The notes under the pieces were generated by a model. The model was given only the letters and a program-made list of their open reading frames with translations. It was not told the origin of the DNA and did not search any database. A stretch of 41,835 bases of DNA from Linderina pennispora (taxonomy: Eukaryota > Kickxellomycota > Kickxellomycetes > Kickxellales > Kickxellaceae), in contig NW_024468325.1 in the NCBI RefSeq assembly GCF_002104995.1, forward strand, positions 1 through 41,835, given 5' to 3'. Position numbers and translations under genes: made by a program. Below are positions 20,001-31,126 of this stretch, one piece after another (position 1 is the stretch's first letter; the number at the start of each line of letters is the position of its first letter).

Positions 20001-23000
20001 CCCTACAGCACGCACGACGCTGATTGCATCCGAGGACATCCAGTTCTTCATTGCCAGGTGCAAGCACCCACGGAGTGTGGCGGTGCCATTTATCCCTGTA
20101 ATTGATGAGGATTTTGCTATGTTCCTGCTCCGGGATATGACATGGCAGCTGAGGGATTTGCGGTCTGTTGCAGACAGCGATGCGCAGCGTGTCCTAATTC
20201 CATGCAGCGCTTCTACTATGGGATCTAGCCTCAGCATGGATGAGTCTGTGAAATCTGTCCTGGACAATGTCTACCAAGGACAGATATCGGCGCTGCTCTC
20301 CCGCTATCACGATGGGGATGAGAGTAGGATTAGAGATGTGCCATTTATCGCTCCGGACGCGGTCCCAGTGAAGCTTCCGCGCTCAGTTGCTGCCAACATG
20401 TCCAACTCTCAGCGTACCTACACTCTTCCCGATGATGACTCCCTTCTACCCGAGCACAGTGTCTGGCTATCTGCTTTGGCTGGGTCAACACGTAGCTGGT
20501 TGAGTGCACTTGCATCCAGACCAACATTTATCAACGGACCCAATTGGTCTGCAGGTGTTCTAACAAACATGCTCCGTCCTCGTCCTGGACAAACCGTTGT
20601 CATTGGTATGGAAAGTAGTGAGCCCAAATCTATTCACGTCTCACGGAATGGCCAGGTCGATTTGTATTTTAGAATGGGCGAAAACAACGTACTCGCGATT
20701 GATATCACACTGATATTTATTAAGCGCCCTCAGACTATTCTTGCTATGAGGTGCAAGTTCAATCCCGCATCACCGTTCGCCCCATTGAAAGTCCTTCTTG
20801 ACGACTATGCAAGGGTTACACTGAGCCTATTCGCATATTGGTTCAATCAGGATGATTTCAATACGGACGCAATTGACTATGCTTCATACCCCTCGACCCC
20901 CGTTTGGATAAAGGGCCATTCGATTGACAGAGACACAGTCAAGAACTACTGCCAGGCAGTATCCAGTGGCGACAATACTGGTGCCACATCTGATGGTACC
21001 CCGCAGCTTGCTCCAGTCGATATATTGCTTGGGCTGCAATATAGAGGCATCGCTTTGAGATCAGCAGGCAAAGACTATCAGCTGAAGATGCTTCGGATGA
21101 TGCAAATCGGCAACAGCTATACGCTTGCTGATGGGGCAAGGCCACTGCGGGTAGGCGACGCTGTTGACATGAAGGTGTATGTGACTGGGATAGTACATCA
21201 CCCTGACGGTGAACGCATCCTGGTGAAGACTAGATTCTTCCGAGATGGAGAAGAGTTTGCATCCATGGATAGTACTGTGAGATTCATGGGATTCGTCTTA
21301 GACATGAGGCGCTCTTTCCAGTGTGTGGAGGAGGAACCAATGCAGCTCCACATCACCTCTGGAGATGAGTTGTCCGTGCTGCTTTCCAAAGAATGGTTTA
21401 TTCCTGATGATGATCTTGACAAAGCCATTCCTATCGGATCGACTTTGCAATTCGAGCTCACTTCTGAATATCGCTTCAAGTCGCAAACTGTCTTTAGAAG
21501 CATAACCACCGACGGAGATGTCTGGCTCGTAAAATCCCCTGGTGAGCGTGTGCACGTAGCAGCTGTTCACTATGTCGGTGGTGAGTCACACTCAAATCCT
21601 GTAACCGACTATATCCTCCTTCATGGACACCTCACTTCGCCTGTTGTTGCTTTTGAGGGTGATGGGATAGAAGTCACGGGTATTGGCAAACTCAACAAAG
21701 GACTCCCTGTGACGATTGAAGATAACCGGAGATTTGCCACAATTACCAACGATAATACCCCCATTTACCTTAACCAGTACATGGCGAGTGCTACGGGATT
21801 TCCCAATGTCGTCATTAACATAAACTGGATTTCCGGATGCGTACAATCCGCAATTGCTAAGCGCCTCGCCGATGGTGATATTACACGGATCCGTGGATAT
21901 TCAACTTTCTTTACTTCAGCGAGTTATGCAGGTGCCCTGCTCCTGCCAAAGATGTGGATCACAGGCATGAAGGATGGCTTGTTGATGGTGAAAGGACATG
22001 TTGAAGACGAAAAGGGCATGCAAATCACCAAATACACAGCAAAAGTTGAACAGCCTACAACTGCATATGTGTTTACTGGACAAGGTACACAATTCGCTGG
22101 CATGGGCATGGATCTGTATGGCTCTTCCGATGCGGCAAGGCTTGTCTGGGACCGTGCCGACAGACACTCGATCAAAACATACGGTGTGTCAATCCTGGAT
22201 ATCGTTCGCTACAATCCTACCGAGGTGACTGTGCGGTTTGGTGGCAAATCTGGAAAGAGCATTCGGCAGACGTATATGGATATGACCAGACAGGCAGAGG
22301 ATGGTACGATCGTCCCTCTGTTCCCAGACATTACCAGTCGTTCAGCCAGCTATACCCATTTTTCGGCGAATGGTTTGCTTAATGCTACATTGTTCACTCA
22401 GCCCATCCAGACAGTGTTTGCCTTGGCATGTGTTGCGGACTTGCGTGCCAAGGGATTAGTTCAGACTGGTGCTGCGTTTGCTGGCCATTCGCTCGGTGAG
22501 TTTGGTTCACTCGCAGCAATGGGTGAGATTGTGAGCGTGGAGGGAGCTGTTGACATTGCATTATATCGCGGGTTGCTGCTGCATGCATCGGTTGAGCGTG
22601 ACGATAGCGGGCTTTCCCACTATGCCATGGTTGCCATCAACCCATCTCGTGCTGGAAGAAATTTCAACATCGCACAGCTGAAGCTTGTTATCGATATGTT
22701 GCGAGCGAATAGCGATGAGCTGCTGGAGATCATCAACTACAATGTGGAGCGATCGCAATATGTTGTTACAGGCCATCTGTCAACACTAAATGCTCTCCAG
22801 CTGACCATCGACCATATTGTAAGACAAAACGCCGATATATCTACTGATAGCGGCATGCAGGCGATAGCCACATTTGTGAGTGATACGGCGTCTAAGCCTG
22901 TCGTTGCTCCATTAAAGAACGGAATCGCCACCACAGTCATTCCTGGTGTAGATGTCCCATCCCATTCAAGTCGCCTTGGTAGCTCAGTTGCAACATTCCG

Positions 23001-26000
23001 CAAGGTACTGGAGCGCAGTATCCCAGCTTCAGCTGTTGATTGCAGACGAATTGTGGGGAAATATATCCCTAACGTCACGGCTGCCCCATTCGATGTCTCG
23101 CGTGAGTACTGTGAGGATGTCCATTCAATCACGAAATCGAAGGTTATCTCTGAAGTGCTCGCCACATGGCAAGAATCTGAAATAGAGTCCAACCACGGGA
23201 TGCAGCGACTCGCACATGTCCTACTCGTCGAAATACTTGCGTATCAGTTTGCATCACCTGTGCGCTGGATTGAGATTCAGGATGTTCTGTTCCTCAGCCG
23301 CAACACTAAGCGGTTTATCGAAATTGGACCAGGACCTACTCTCTGTGGAATGGCAGAGAGATCGCTGAAACAGCCGTTGTTTGCCGAGTGCAGTGTGTCT
23401 ACTCTGCATATATTGCACAACAGGAATGAGGTATACTACCTGGATCTGCAGAGTGCGACTGGAGCAGCCCCACCAGTAGCGGAGATCACAGCTGAGAAAC
23501 CGCCAACGAAAGCTGCTGAAGAGAATCCAGTTTCAGCAAATGTGCCTATACCAACACGCAGGCCACTCGTTGATACGCCCCTTCAGCCACTGGAGATCAT
23601 CCAGAGTATGGTCGCATACAAGCTGAAAAAGAGGCTGCAAGAGGTTACCGCCAGTAAGAACATAGCCGACCTGGCAGGTGGGAAGTCGACGCTGATCAAT
23701 GACCTCTTTGGTTCGCTGCAGAAGGAATTCGAGACAACAATTCAGGAGGGTGCCGAGAAACTACCACTTGGTGGACTTGGGAGCCAATTCTCTGCATTTA
23801 GCGGAACCTTGGGCACACAAAGCATTGCTCTCATCTCCAAGATGCTCAGCACAAAGATGCCAGGTGGATTTTCGTACTCAAAGATCCGTGAATACATCCA
23901 GTCCGAGTATGGTCTGGGACCACACAGGCAGAGCGGGCTTTTGCTTGTTGCATTGCCTAATGAGCCAAAGTCTCGCTTGGGGAGCGAAGAAGAGGCAAGG
24001 GCGTGGCTTGAACCCGTAGCCAAGGAATATGCTGAACGGGTAGGCATTTCATATGAGGCTAAGGGAAACGAGCATAGTTCTGGGCCAGCAAATGTCACAA
24101 TCAGCAGTGCAGAACTAAGTCGTATCCAAGAGTCTCAGCGTGCTCTTGCTGTGCAGCAAATGCGTAGTTTGGCAGAACATATCGGATTCGACCCACGCAA
24201 ATGCGAACGAGAATTGGTGGCAGCCAACTCTGAAATTGCTGACCTGAAAGAGCAATTGGCATCAATTCAAAGAGACCAGGGTTCAAAATTCATTTACGAC
24301 ATCCGCCCTGTGTTTGATGCGCTGAAAGCTCGGCTCTACAAATCATGGTGGAACTGGGCTCGCCAAGATGCATTTGAGCTTGTTGTCGACACCAAGCGCA
24401 GTATCAATGATGCAGAGGCGATTCTAATGGATGAACTTCGGCTTTTGCGCTTGAGAAACTGCGCCAGTAAGGAGTTGCTGACGTTCCTATCAAGCCAGGT
24501 TGCGCTACTTATGGATAGTGACCAGCATTCGATTGACCATGCTTCTCTTGTTTTGAAGTCAATATGTCAGTCTTGCGAGCACCATATTGGGGAATCACCT
24601 ATATACAAAATATTTGGACCATCAACTCGTCCATCAGCGACCATGACCCAGTCCGGAGATATATTGTACGACGAGGTTGAGCGCAGCGATGTTCCCGATA
24701 TGGAGTCGTATGTTGCCCAAATGGGAGGCTCGACTAGTAATTCTCCAGTAATCTGCCTTAAAGAGCGCACGAGCGCTGGTGGCTGGGTACAAAGTTCATC
24801 CTTAACTGAACTTTACATTCAATGCTTGTCAGATATCTGCACAAGCGGGCTATCATTCGAGGGGAAAACAGCGCTGGTAACAGGGTGCAGGCCTGGCACA
24901 GTTGCTACCGAGGTGCTGCAGGGGCTCCTCATGGGTGGTGCAAAGGTGATTGCAACAGCATCAGATTTCAGTCGGGAATCCATCACACTCTTTGAAGGAG
25001 TATACCAGAGATTTGGTAGCCGTGGGTCGGAGCTGGTGGTTGTCCCATTTAACCTGGGCTCCACTGTTGACATAAAGGCTCTTGTTTCCTACATTTACAG
25101 TAGCCCAGTGGATGGGCAGAGCTTGGGATGGGATCTGGACTATGCTATTCTTTTTGGAGATCCAATGAGCAGTACTGCTAGCGGCACAGTAGACACAGCG
25201 CCAGATGAGAGTGTGCTGAGGACAAATGCCACCAACATATGCATGCTGATCGACTGCCTGGAAAAGGTGAAAGCTCCTAGCAGAACGTCAGCATCGACAA
25301 CGCGTGTCATTGTTCCTGTTTCAGCAGCTACATTTAGCGAGAAGAATAACGTTTGGCATCAAAAGATATCCGCTGCCATAGAGGCGACCTTTTTCGGAAA
25401 TAGTCCGCAACCCAGCACAAAAAATGTCGATGTCACGATGGCAGCCATGGGCTGGGTACGAGACGCTAGTCAAAACAACCTGGATTGTATGGTTGCTTGT
25501 GAGATTGAGCGCTCTGGTATGCGCATGTTTTCTCCAAAGGAGATGTCCCTCAATATTCTTACGTTGCTGCATGAAGGTATTGATGACATTGTCCAGGACC
25601 ACCCTGTCTATGCAGACTTCACTGGGCCAGGTGAACAATACTTTGCCAGTGTTCGCAACCTGGATATCACACGACAAAATATCCTGCAGGCGTCTTCTTG
25701 CAGAAAGTCAGTTTTGAGCGGGCTCACGGAGGACCAAAGCTCGCTATATAGTGAGCACACCTTCCCATACAACAAGCATGAAACGACAGTTCCGCTTGCC
25801 AACCACTCAGTAAGCCTGATGCCTGCCAAGACCTATGCTGAGCTTGAGCATCTGCGGTACTTGCAGGGCATGGTCAACTTGGACAAGGTTGTCGTTATTG
25901 CCGGATATGGCGAGTTTGGACCATATGGACACTCGCATTCACGCTGGGAGATGGAGGCATACGGTGAGTTCTCGCTGGAAGGCTGCATCGAGCTAGCGTG

Positions 26001-28062
26001 GATCATGGGGTTCATCAAACACCACAACGGGCCATTGCCGCTGTCAAATGAGAACTATGCGGGCTGGGTTGACACAGTAACGGATGAGCCAATCCGCGAT
26101 ATAGATGTGAAGGCAAAATACGAGAAGCAGATACTTGAGCACACTGGGATCCGCATGGTCGAGCCAGAGTTGGTTGATGGATTCGACGCGAACAAGAAAT
26201 TGATATACCGAGAACTGCAGATTACTCATGATCTGGAGACATTCGAGACGACAGCTGAAGAGGCAGAAAACTTTGTTCGTGAAAATGGCGACAAGGTTGA
26301 CACCTGGGAGAATCCAGATGGGTCGTGGTCTGTCAAGCTGCTGAAGGGCGCCGTGATCATGGTCCCAAAGGCGCTGCAGATGAATACAGTTGTTGCTGGC
26401 CAGCTTCCCACTGGATGGAGCCCAGAGCGCTATGGCATTCCCCAGGAGATCATAGAGCAGGTGGACCCAATGGCCCTATGTACACTGGTTGCAACGGTGG
26501 AGGCGCTGGTGCGAGCCGGTATCACCGATCCGTACGAGCTCTACAAGTACTTCCATGTGACAGAGGTAGGAACAACTGTGGGCTCGGGAATGGGAGGCAC
26601 TGATGCACTTCGGAAGATGACCAAGAGCTGTTTCCATGATACTGAAATCCAAGCGGACCTGATTAAGGAGATCTTTATTAACTCACCTGGGGCATGGGTC
26701 AACATGTTGCTCCTGTCATCGTCTGGCCCGATAATGCCAATCGTCGCAGCCTGTGGTACATCTCACGTATCTGTCGACGTGGCAATAAGCACGATCAAGG
26801 CAGGAAAGGCGAGGGTTATGCTTGCTGGTGGCTTCGAGGATACCGGAGAAGGCACGAACTATGCATTTGCTCCGATGGGTGCGACAGTCGATAATATGGA
26901 AGACAGTGCCCGTGGCCGGACATTGAAGGAGGCATCCAGACCATGCACAACGACTCGTAATGGCTTTGTGGAGAGTACTGGCGCTGGTGTCGTGATGCTC
27001 ATGTCTGCCTCGGCTGCGATCGAGTTTGGATCGCCAATTTACGGCATTGTTGCTATGACTTCCATAGCATCCGACAAAGAAGGCCGCAACCTCCCTGCCC
27101 CTGGACAGGGTCTTGTGAGTGTTGCACGCGAGGTTCATCACCCGAACGATGAGGTTTCGGAACTCTACCTCGATGTAAAGTACCGTCGGGCAAAATTGGA
27201 AGGCTGGGTAGAGTGTATTGATGAATGGGTAGTGAAAGAAGAGATGGGTGCCAGGCGCGATGCCCAGGAAATCCACCCTGCACAGGGGGACTGCTTTGAA
27301 CAAGACAGGTTCATTAGAAAGCGCATGACGGTTATCCACGCGGAGGCTGACAAGAGAAAGAAGGAAGCGCGTGACGCATGGGGCAACGAGTTCTGGGTTG
27401 GAAACCCACACATCTCGCCGATACGCGGTGCTCTCGCCGTCTGGGGTCTGACGGTAGATGACATTGGTGTTGCCTCATTCCATGGGACATCGACACAGAT
27501 AAATGACACGAATGAATCTGAGGTCTACTGTAAGCAGATGGAGCATCTGGGTCGTACGCCAGGACACGCGCTCCCTGTCATCTGCCAGAAATGGCTAATT
27601 GGCCATTTGCGAGGAGGCTCTGCCGCATGCATGATGAATGGTGTGCTGCAAACAATGCAGACCGGTATCATTCCAGGCAACCGCAACGCGGATGACATTG
27701 ATCCGGAGTTTAGGCAGCACAAGTACCTTGTATACCCCAATCGGTCAATCCAAACGCGAGGAGTAAAGGCAGCAATCATGTCGTCGTTTGGATTCGGGCA
27801 AGTCGGTTGCCAGATGCTGGTCGTGCACCCCGACTATCTCTTGGCAACATTGGGCAAGGATCAGCTAGACGAATATAATGGCAAAGTCAAGTTGCGTGAA
27901 GGAAAATCGTGTCGCTACTGGCAGGATACCCTTATTGGAAGCCATGGTTTCGTTCAGACCAAAGACTCACCGCCGTATACCGATGACCAAGAGTCCGCTG
28001 TTCTTTTGAATCCGCTTGCCCGCGCATCGTATGATACTGTCTCCAAGTCGTATCAGTTTTGA
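17045..28062 (+). CDS. Beta-alpha fused FAS-like megasynthase with degenerate ER, DH and KR domains and no PPT domain
   Basis: A type I fungal FAS fold in one 3646-residue chain (two exons). Domains in order: AT (GHSQG, Ser242; His396 in LCHCALM); ER-like (about 450-1000); DH-like hot-dog region (about 1150-1640); MPT (GHSLGE, Ser1790; His1948 in VPSHSSR); the beta-alpha junction in LAYQFASPVRWIEI, which begins Fas2 in yeast; ACP (GGKST, Ser2189); KR-like (about 2570-2850); KS (ACGTS, Cys3211; His3454 in SFHGTS; His3495 in GHLRGG). Condensing and acyl-transfer residues are all kept. The ER lacks the His pair and glycines (LGRGRADSSSTED), the DH lacks its His residues (TNDNTPIY), and the KR lacks TGxxxGxG and the YxxxK Tyr. 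The chain ends at NPLARASYDTVSKSYQF, where canonical Fas2 continues into a PPT domain. Predicted role (inference): a non-reducing condensing enzyme making a beta-keto chain from acetyl and malonyl units. It needs a separate PPT enzyme. Alternatives are a structural paralogue, or activity retained by unrecognised residues. No biosynthetic neighbours are visible. Confidence 0.88.
17754..17830 (+). other. Intron of the FAS-like gene (77 bases)
   Basis: Donor AAAG|GTAAGA, branch-like TTCTAACTA about 17 bases before the end, acceptor ACTGTAG|GT. Removal joins AVLK-G and GIAGHSQG in frame, six codons before the AT nucleophile; the total coding length becomes 10941 bases, an exact multiple of three. 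Confidence 0.93.
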
Positions 28063-28379
28063 AATAAGTTTTGGATATTCCTCTTTTGTGGACACTAGCT
28101 TCTTAAATCCCAGCATTAGTATACCATATGCCATGTGCCCGTTGTCGCACATAGAATAAAGCAGGTGGAATAAAGGGTAGTCAGAATTTCAGAGATGCTG
28201 GTTCCTGGTGTCGGTTTGTAACTAGAAATGGCACCAGTATTAGATTTTGTTTTGGCATTAAATTTATGTTTTCTTTGGCCTGCCAGAGCGGTGGTATATC
28301 AATATACAGTATTTGTATTTGGAAAGGAAAAGTGTTTGTATAAATGTACAGAGGTGTAGTGCAATTTGCAAGTGATAGA
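28063..28379. other. Convergent 3' flank of FAS-like and ammonium transporter genes
   Basis: AT-rich and without a gene. I looked here in all frames for the missing phosphopantetheinyl transferase domain and saw nothing like it. Confidence 0.6.
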
Positions 28380-29807
28380 CTAGGCAGTATCGCTTGGGAT
28401 GGAAGTGTCAGTAGTAGATTCAGGAAGCCTCGAGTAAACCTCCCGAATAACCGGGCGCTCCTTGCTCGGATCCTGGAGCGACTCGCTGATGCTCGGAGTA
28501 GCCGACCGGTAGATATTCATCATACTGGCATGGGACTTTGCAATTTCGTCAATGAATTTGTATCCGGCCTCACCAAGCTCAGCAAAGTCCACTCCGTGGT
28601 CCTCCTGCTCCGGGTCAACACGGAAGCGGAACATCGGGATCCAGTTCATGACGGTCAAAATGATATACGACAGCACAAACGACCAGGCAGCAGATACGGC
28701 CAAGGCTGCCAGCTGAATATATAGCTGCTTCCCGTGTCCGTTGATCAGGCCGCCTGATGACTCCGTGCCGTCAAGCCCAATAACCTTGCTGTTGGCGAAC
28801 ACGCCGGTGAGGAACACGCCAAGGATGCCACCGATTCCGTGCACGGCAAACACGTCGATGCAGTCGTCAATGCCGAGACGCAGGTTAAAGTCAATCATGA
28901 AGAAGCAGCAAACGCCGACAATCGCGCCCATGGGGAAAGCGGCCCAGGTGCTGACGAGGCTGGCAGCAGGTGTCACACCGACCATGCCGGCGACAGCGCC
29001 GGAGCAGAAATGGAAGCTCGAGAACTTGTGTTCGCGATGGTAAGCCAGGGCGACCCAGACACAGCCCGCGACAGCACCAGCCAGGATCGTAGTCAAAAAG
29101 GCGATTCCGGCCTTGCCTGATGCCAGGGAAGCAGCACCGGCATTGAACCCAAACCAACCAAAGAACAGGAAGGCAGTGCCGAGGATGATGTTGAGGTAGT
29201 TGTGTGGCTCCCACTTTTCCTCGCCAAAGCCCTTGCGTTTGCCGAGAACAAAGTAGAACGCCAGAGCAGCAAAGCCTGAGGCGGTCTCGACAGCACAGCC
29301 GCCGGCAAAATCCAAGACGCCAAACTTGAACAGCCAGCCGTTGGGCGCCCACACCCAGTAAGCGATCGGGTCGTAGACCAGCGTTGTCCACACAAACACG
29401 TAAAAGATGGTGGGCAGGATCCGGATACGCTCAGCGGCTCCACCGATGGCCAGGCCGGGGGCAAGGGCGGCGAACATACATTGGTATATGGCAAAGACAA
29501 TGCCGGGGACGGTCGGCGCATTGGGGTGGGGCTCGTAGCTGACGTCCAGGAAGAAATAGTGCCGCATATTGCCGATGAAACGGCTGGGTGAGGTCTCAGA
29601 GAGGGCCAGCGAGTAGCCAAACATCACCCACTGGATGGTTACTACTGCCAGCGACACCATACAGAGGAACACCAGGGAGAGGGCATTTTTGCTACGGACC
29701 ATCCCGCTGTAAAAGTAGCCAAGGCCAGGGATCATCAGGAACACTAGAGCAGTCGATGCCATCATCCAGACCGTAGCACCCATGTCAATATCGCTGGTAC
29801 TAGTCAT
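28380..29807 (-). CDS. Ammonium transporter, Amt/Mep/Rh family (Mep1/3-like), 475 aa
   Basis: A plasma-membrane ammonium channel/transporter with about 11 membrane helices. Signatures are MIPGLGYFYSGMVRSKNAL, DFAGGCAVETASGFAAL, NIILGTAFLFFGWFGFNAG and VFAVHGIGGILGVFLTG. The second twin-His of the pore is present (AVHGIGG), but the first is Glu (DFAGGCAVET), as in yeast Mep1 and Mep3 rather than Mep2. This substitution is known to change transport properties in the family. The cytoplasmic tail is Ser/Pro/acidic and ends STTDTSIPSDTA. The single exon is unbroken and its length is normal. GATA-type sites upstream fit nitrogen regulation. Confidence 0.95.
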   Translation of the reverse strand: MTSTSDIDMGATVWMMASTALVFLMIPGLGYFYSGMVRSKNALSLVFLCMVSLAVVTIQWVMFGYSLALSETSPSRFIGNMRHYFFLDVSYEPHPNAPTVPGIVFAIYQCMFAALAPGLAIGGAAERIRILPTIFYVFVWTTLVYDPIAYWVWAPNGWLFKFGVLDFAGGCAVETASGFAALAFYFVLGKRKGFGEEKWEPHNYLNIILGTAFLFFGWFGFNAGAASLASGKAGIAFLTTILAGAVAGCVWVALAYHREHKFSSFHFCSGAVAGMVGVTPAASLVSTWAAFPMGAIVGVCCFFMIDFNLRLGIDDCIDVFAVHGIGGILGVFLTGVFANSKVIGLDGTESSGGLINGHGKQLYIQLAALAVSAAWSFVLSYIILTVMNWIPMFRFRVDPEQEDHGVDFAELGEAGYKFIDEIAKSHASMMNIYRSATPSISESLQDPSKERPVIREVYSRLPESTTDTSIPSDTA

Positions 29808-29962
29808 GGCTCAAAGGCTGGAAATGTGATGTACAGGAAGCACACGAAGAGAGCGAAATCAAACGAGAAATAAAATGAAAAAAGTACAAGGCGGCGCTCC
29901 TTCGAAGGAAAAGTCAAGAAGGTCTCGAGTGAGTAAGGCACTGCGTGTGGAAGAGTCTAGGG

Positions 29963-29968
29963 TTATCT
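29963..29968 (-). promoter_or_regulatory. GATA-factor site upstream of the ammonium transporter
   Basis: AGATAA on the minus strand matches HGATAR. GATA factors (AreA/Gln3 type) control ammonium transporters in fungi. This copy lies close to or just after the likely transcription start. A second candidate, CGATAA, lies at about 30151-30156 on the plus strand. Confidence 0.3.
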
Positions 29969-30008
29969 GGTTCGTCTCTGAAACATGGAGGGGGTGGCCA
30001 CGGTGGCG

Positions 30009-30016
30009 CATTTATA
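30009..30016 (-). promoter_or_regulatory. Candidate TATA box of the ammonium transporter
   Basis: TATAAATG on the minus strand, about 200 bases upstream of the ATG at 29807. This implies a leader of roughly 170 bases. Confidence 0.4.
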
Positions 30017-31126
30017 CGAAATGTGCTCAGGTGGATAGTAATATTAGGACGTTGGTCACAAAATCCTCGACGTATACAGGCCGAGCTGTGCGGCCCACGT
30101 AGGAGACTTGCGGAACTCTTCACAGGCCAATTGCGCCAACTGATCAGACGCGATAAAAGAGAAATGACGCCCATCTCTGCTCATCAGCATTCATCTGCTG
30201 GTCGCTGATTGGCCGGTGCGAGGCCGTCGGGTTCGCCCCTGGGCCTTGCATGTGCTGGACAGGCGAGAGGGGCGATTAATTTTTCAAACGGGCTTGTGAC
30301 CGCTTTTTTCGCCTGGCAACAAAACCACGCTTTTCAGCGGGAGCAAACGGGCGGAGGGGCGCTTAGACCGCCCGGTTTCGCGCTGAGGGGTGGCTCTAGC
30401 GTATCTGCGCACGGAGGCAGTTTTCAGTGTGCTGTGCCCTGCGGCTAACACGATGGCCTGAGCCAAGGTGCACTGACTTTCTCGCAGGTACCAAAAGCGC
30501 CATTTCCTGCCACCAGCGATTAGAAAACGATAGTCAGCCGCGTTTGTAAGCTTCTGTCGAGAAAATCCATATGGCCCCTGGCGAGCGGTTGGGTTCTGCT
30601 GGGCTCGCTGATGGTGCCTGATACCCAGAAGCCCGACAGAGTGGCCCTTATCGATCATGCGAGCTCGGGACATTTGACAGAAAAATGCGCCTTAGCCATC
30701 AGCGGCGATCGCTGTCCTTGGAGCTCTGCCTGTTTCCCTGGGTGCGCGAAAGGAAGCTGTGTCAGCAGGCCCGATACGGGCTGTTCTCTCTTTGGCCTGG
30801 CTTGAGCAATGCCTCCGAGCACTCAAGCACAGAGGACCTGCCAGGGCAAGCAGAAATGGCAGGTCGTTCGACCAGATTTTTCAAAGGGCGCCGAATTTCC
30901 AGCACGCGCCCATTTTCTGGCAGATAGCTGCGATAAGCGCTGCGTGGAGAGTCACCGCCCCCTGAGCTGCAAGCCGCTATCAGGAGCCGATCAGCCACGT
31001 CGGTTTCTTTATCGCCCCCGATCAGCCAGCGCTTTAGGCGCTATCTCTTTGCTTTCTGAATTCCACTTTTTCTTCTGGGAAATTCCAAGGGCAGACGCGT
31101 CACGAGCCATATTCTCGAATAATACC

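Larger units (their letters stand above)
29808..31126. other. Long divergent intergenic region, GC-rich, no gene supported
   Basis: Holds the promoter of the ammonium transporter (left) and of the TACO1-like gene (right). Several frames stay open for 60-180 codons on both strands, but that is expected at this GC content and none carries a recognisable motif. Short words recur, such as TTTTTCAAA followed by GGGC (about 30279 and 30877) and GATCAGC/GATCAG. An MBF-like ACGCGT lies near 31094 and an E2F-like TTTCGCGC near 30375. Confidence 0.4.
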
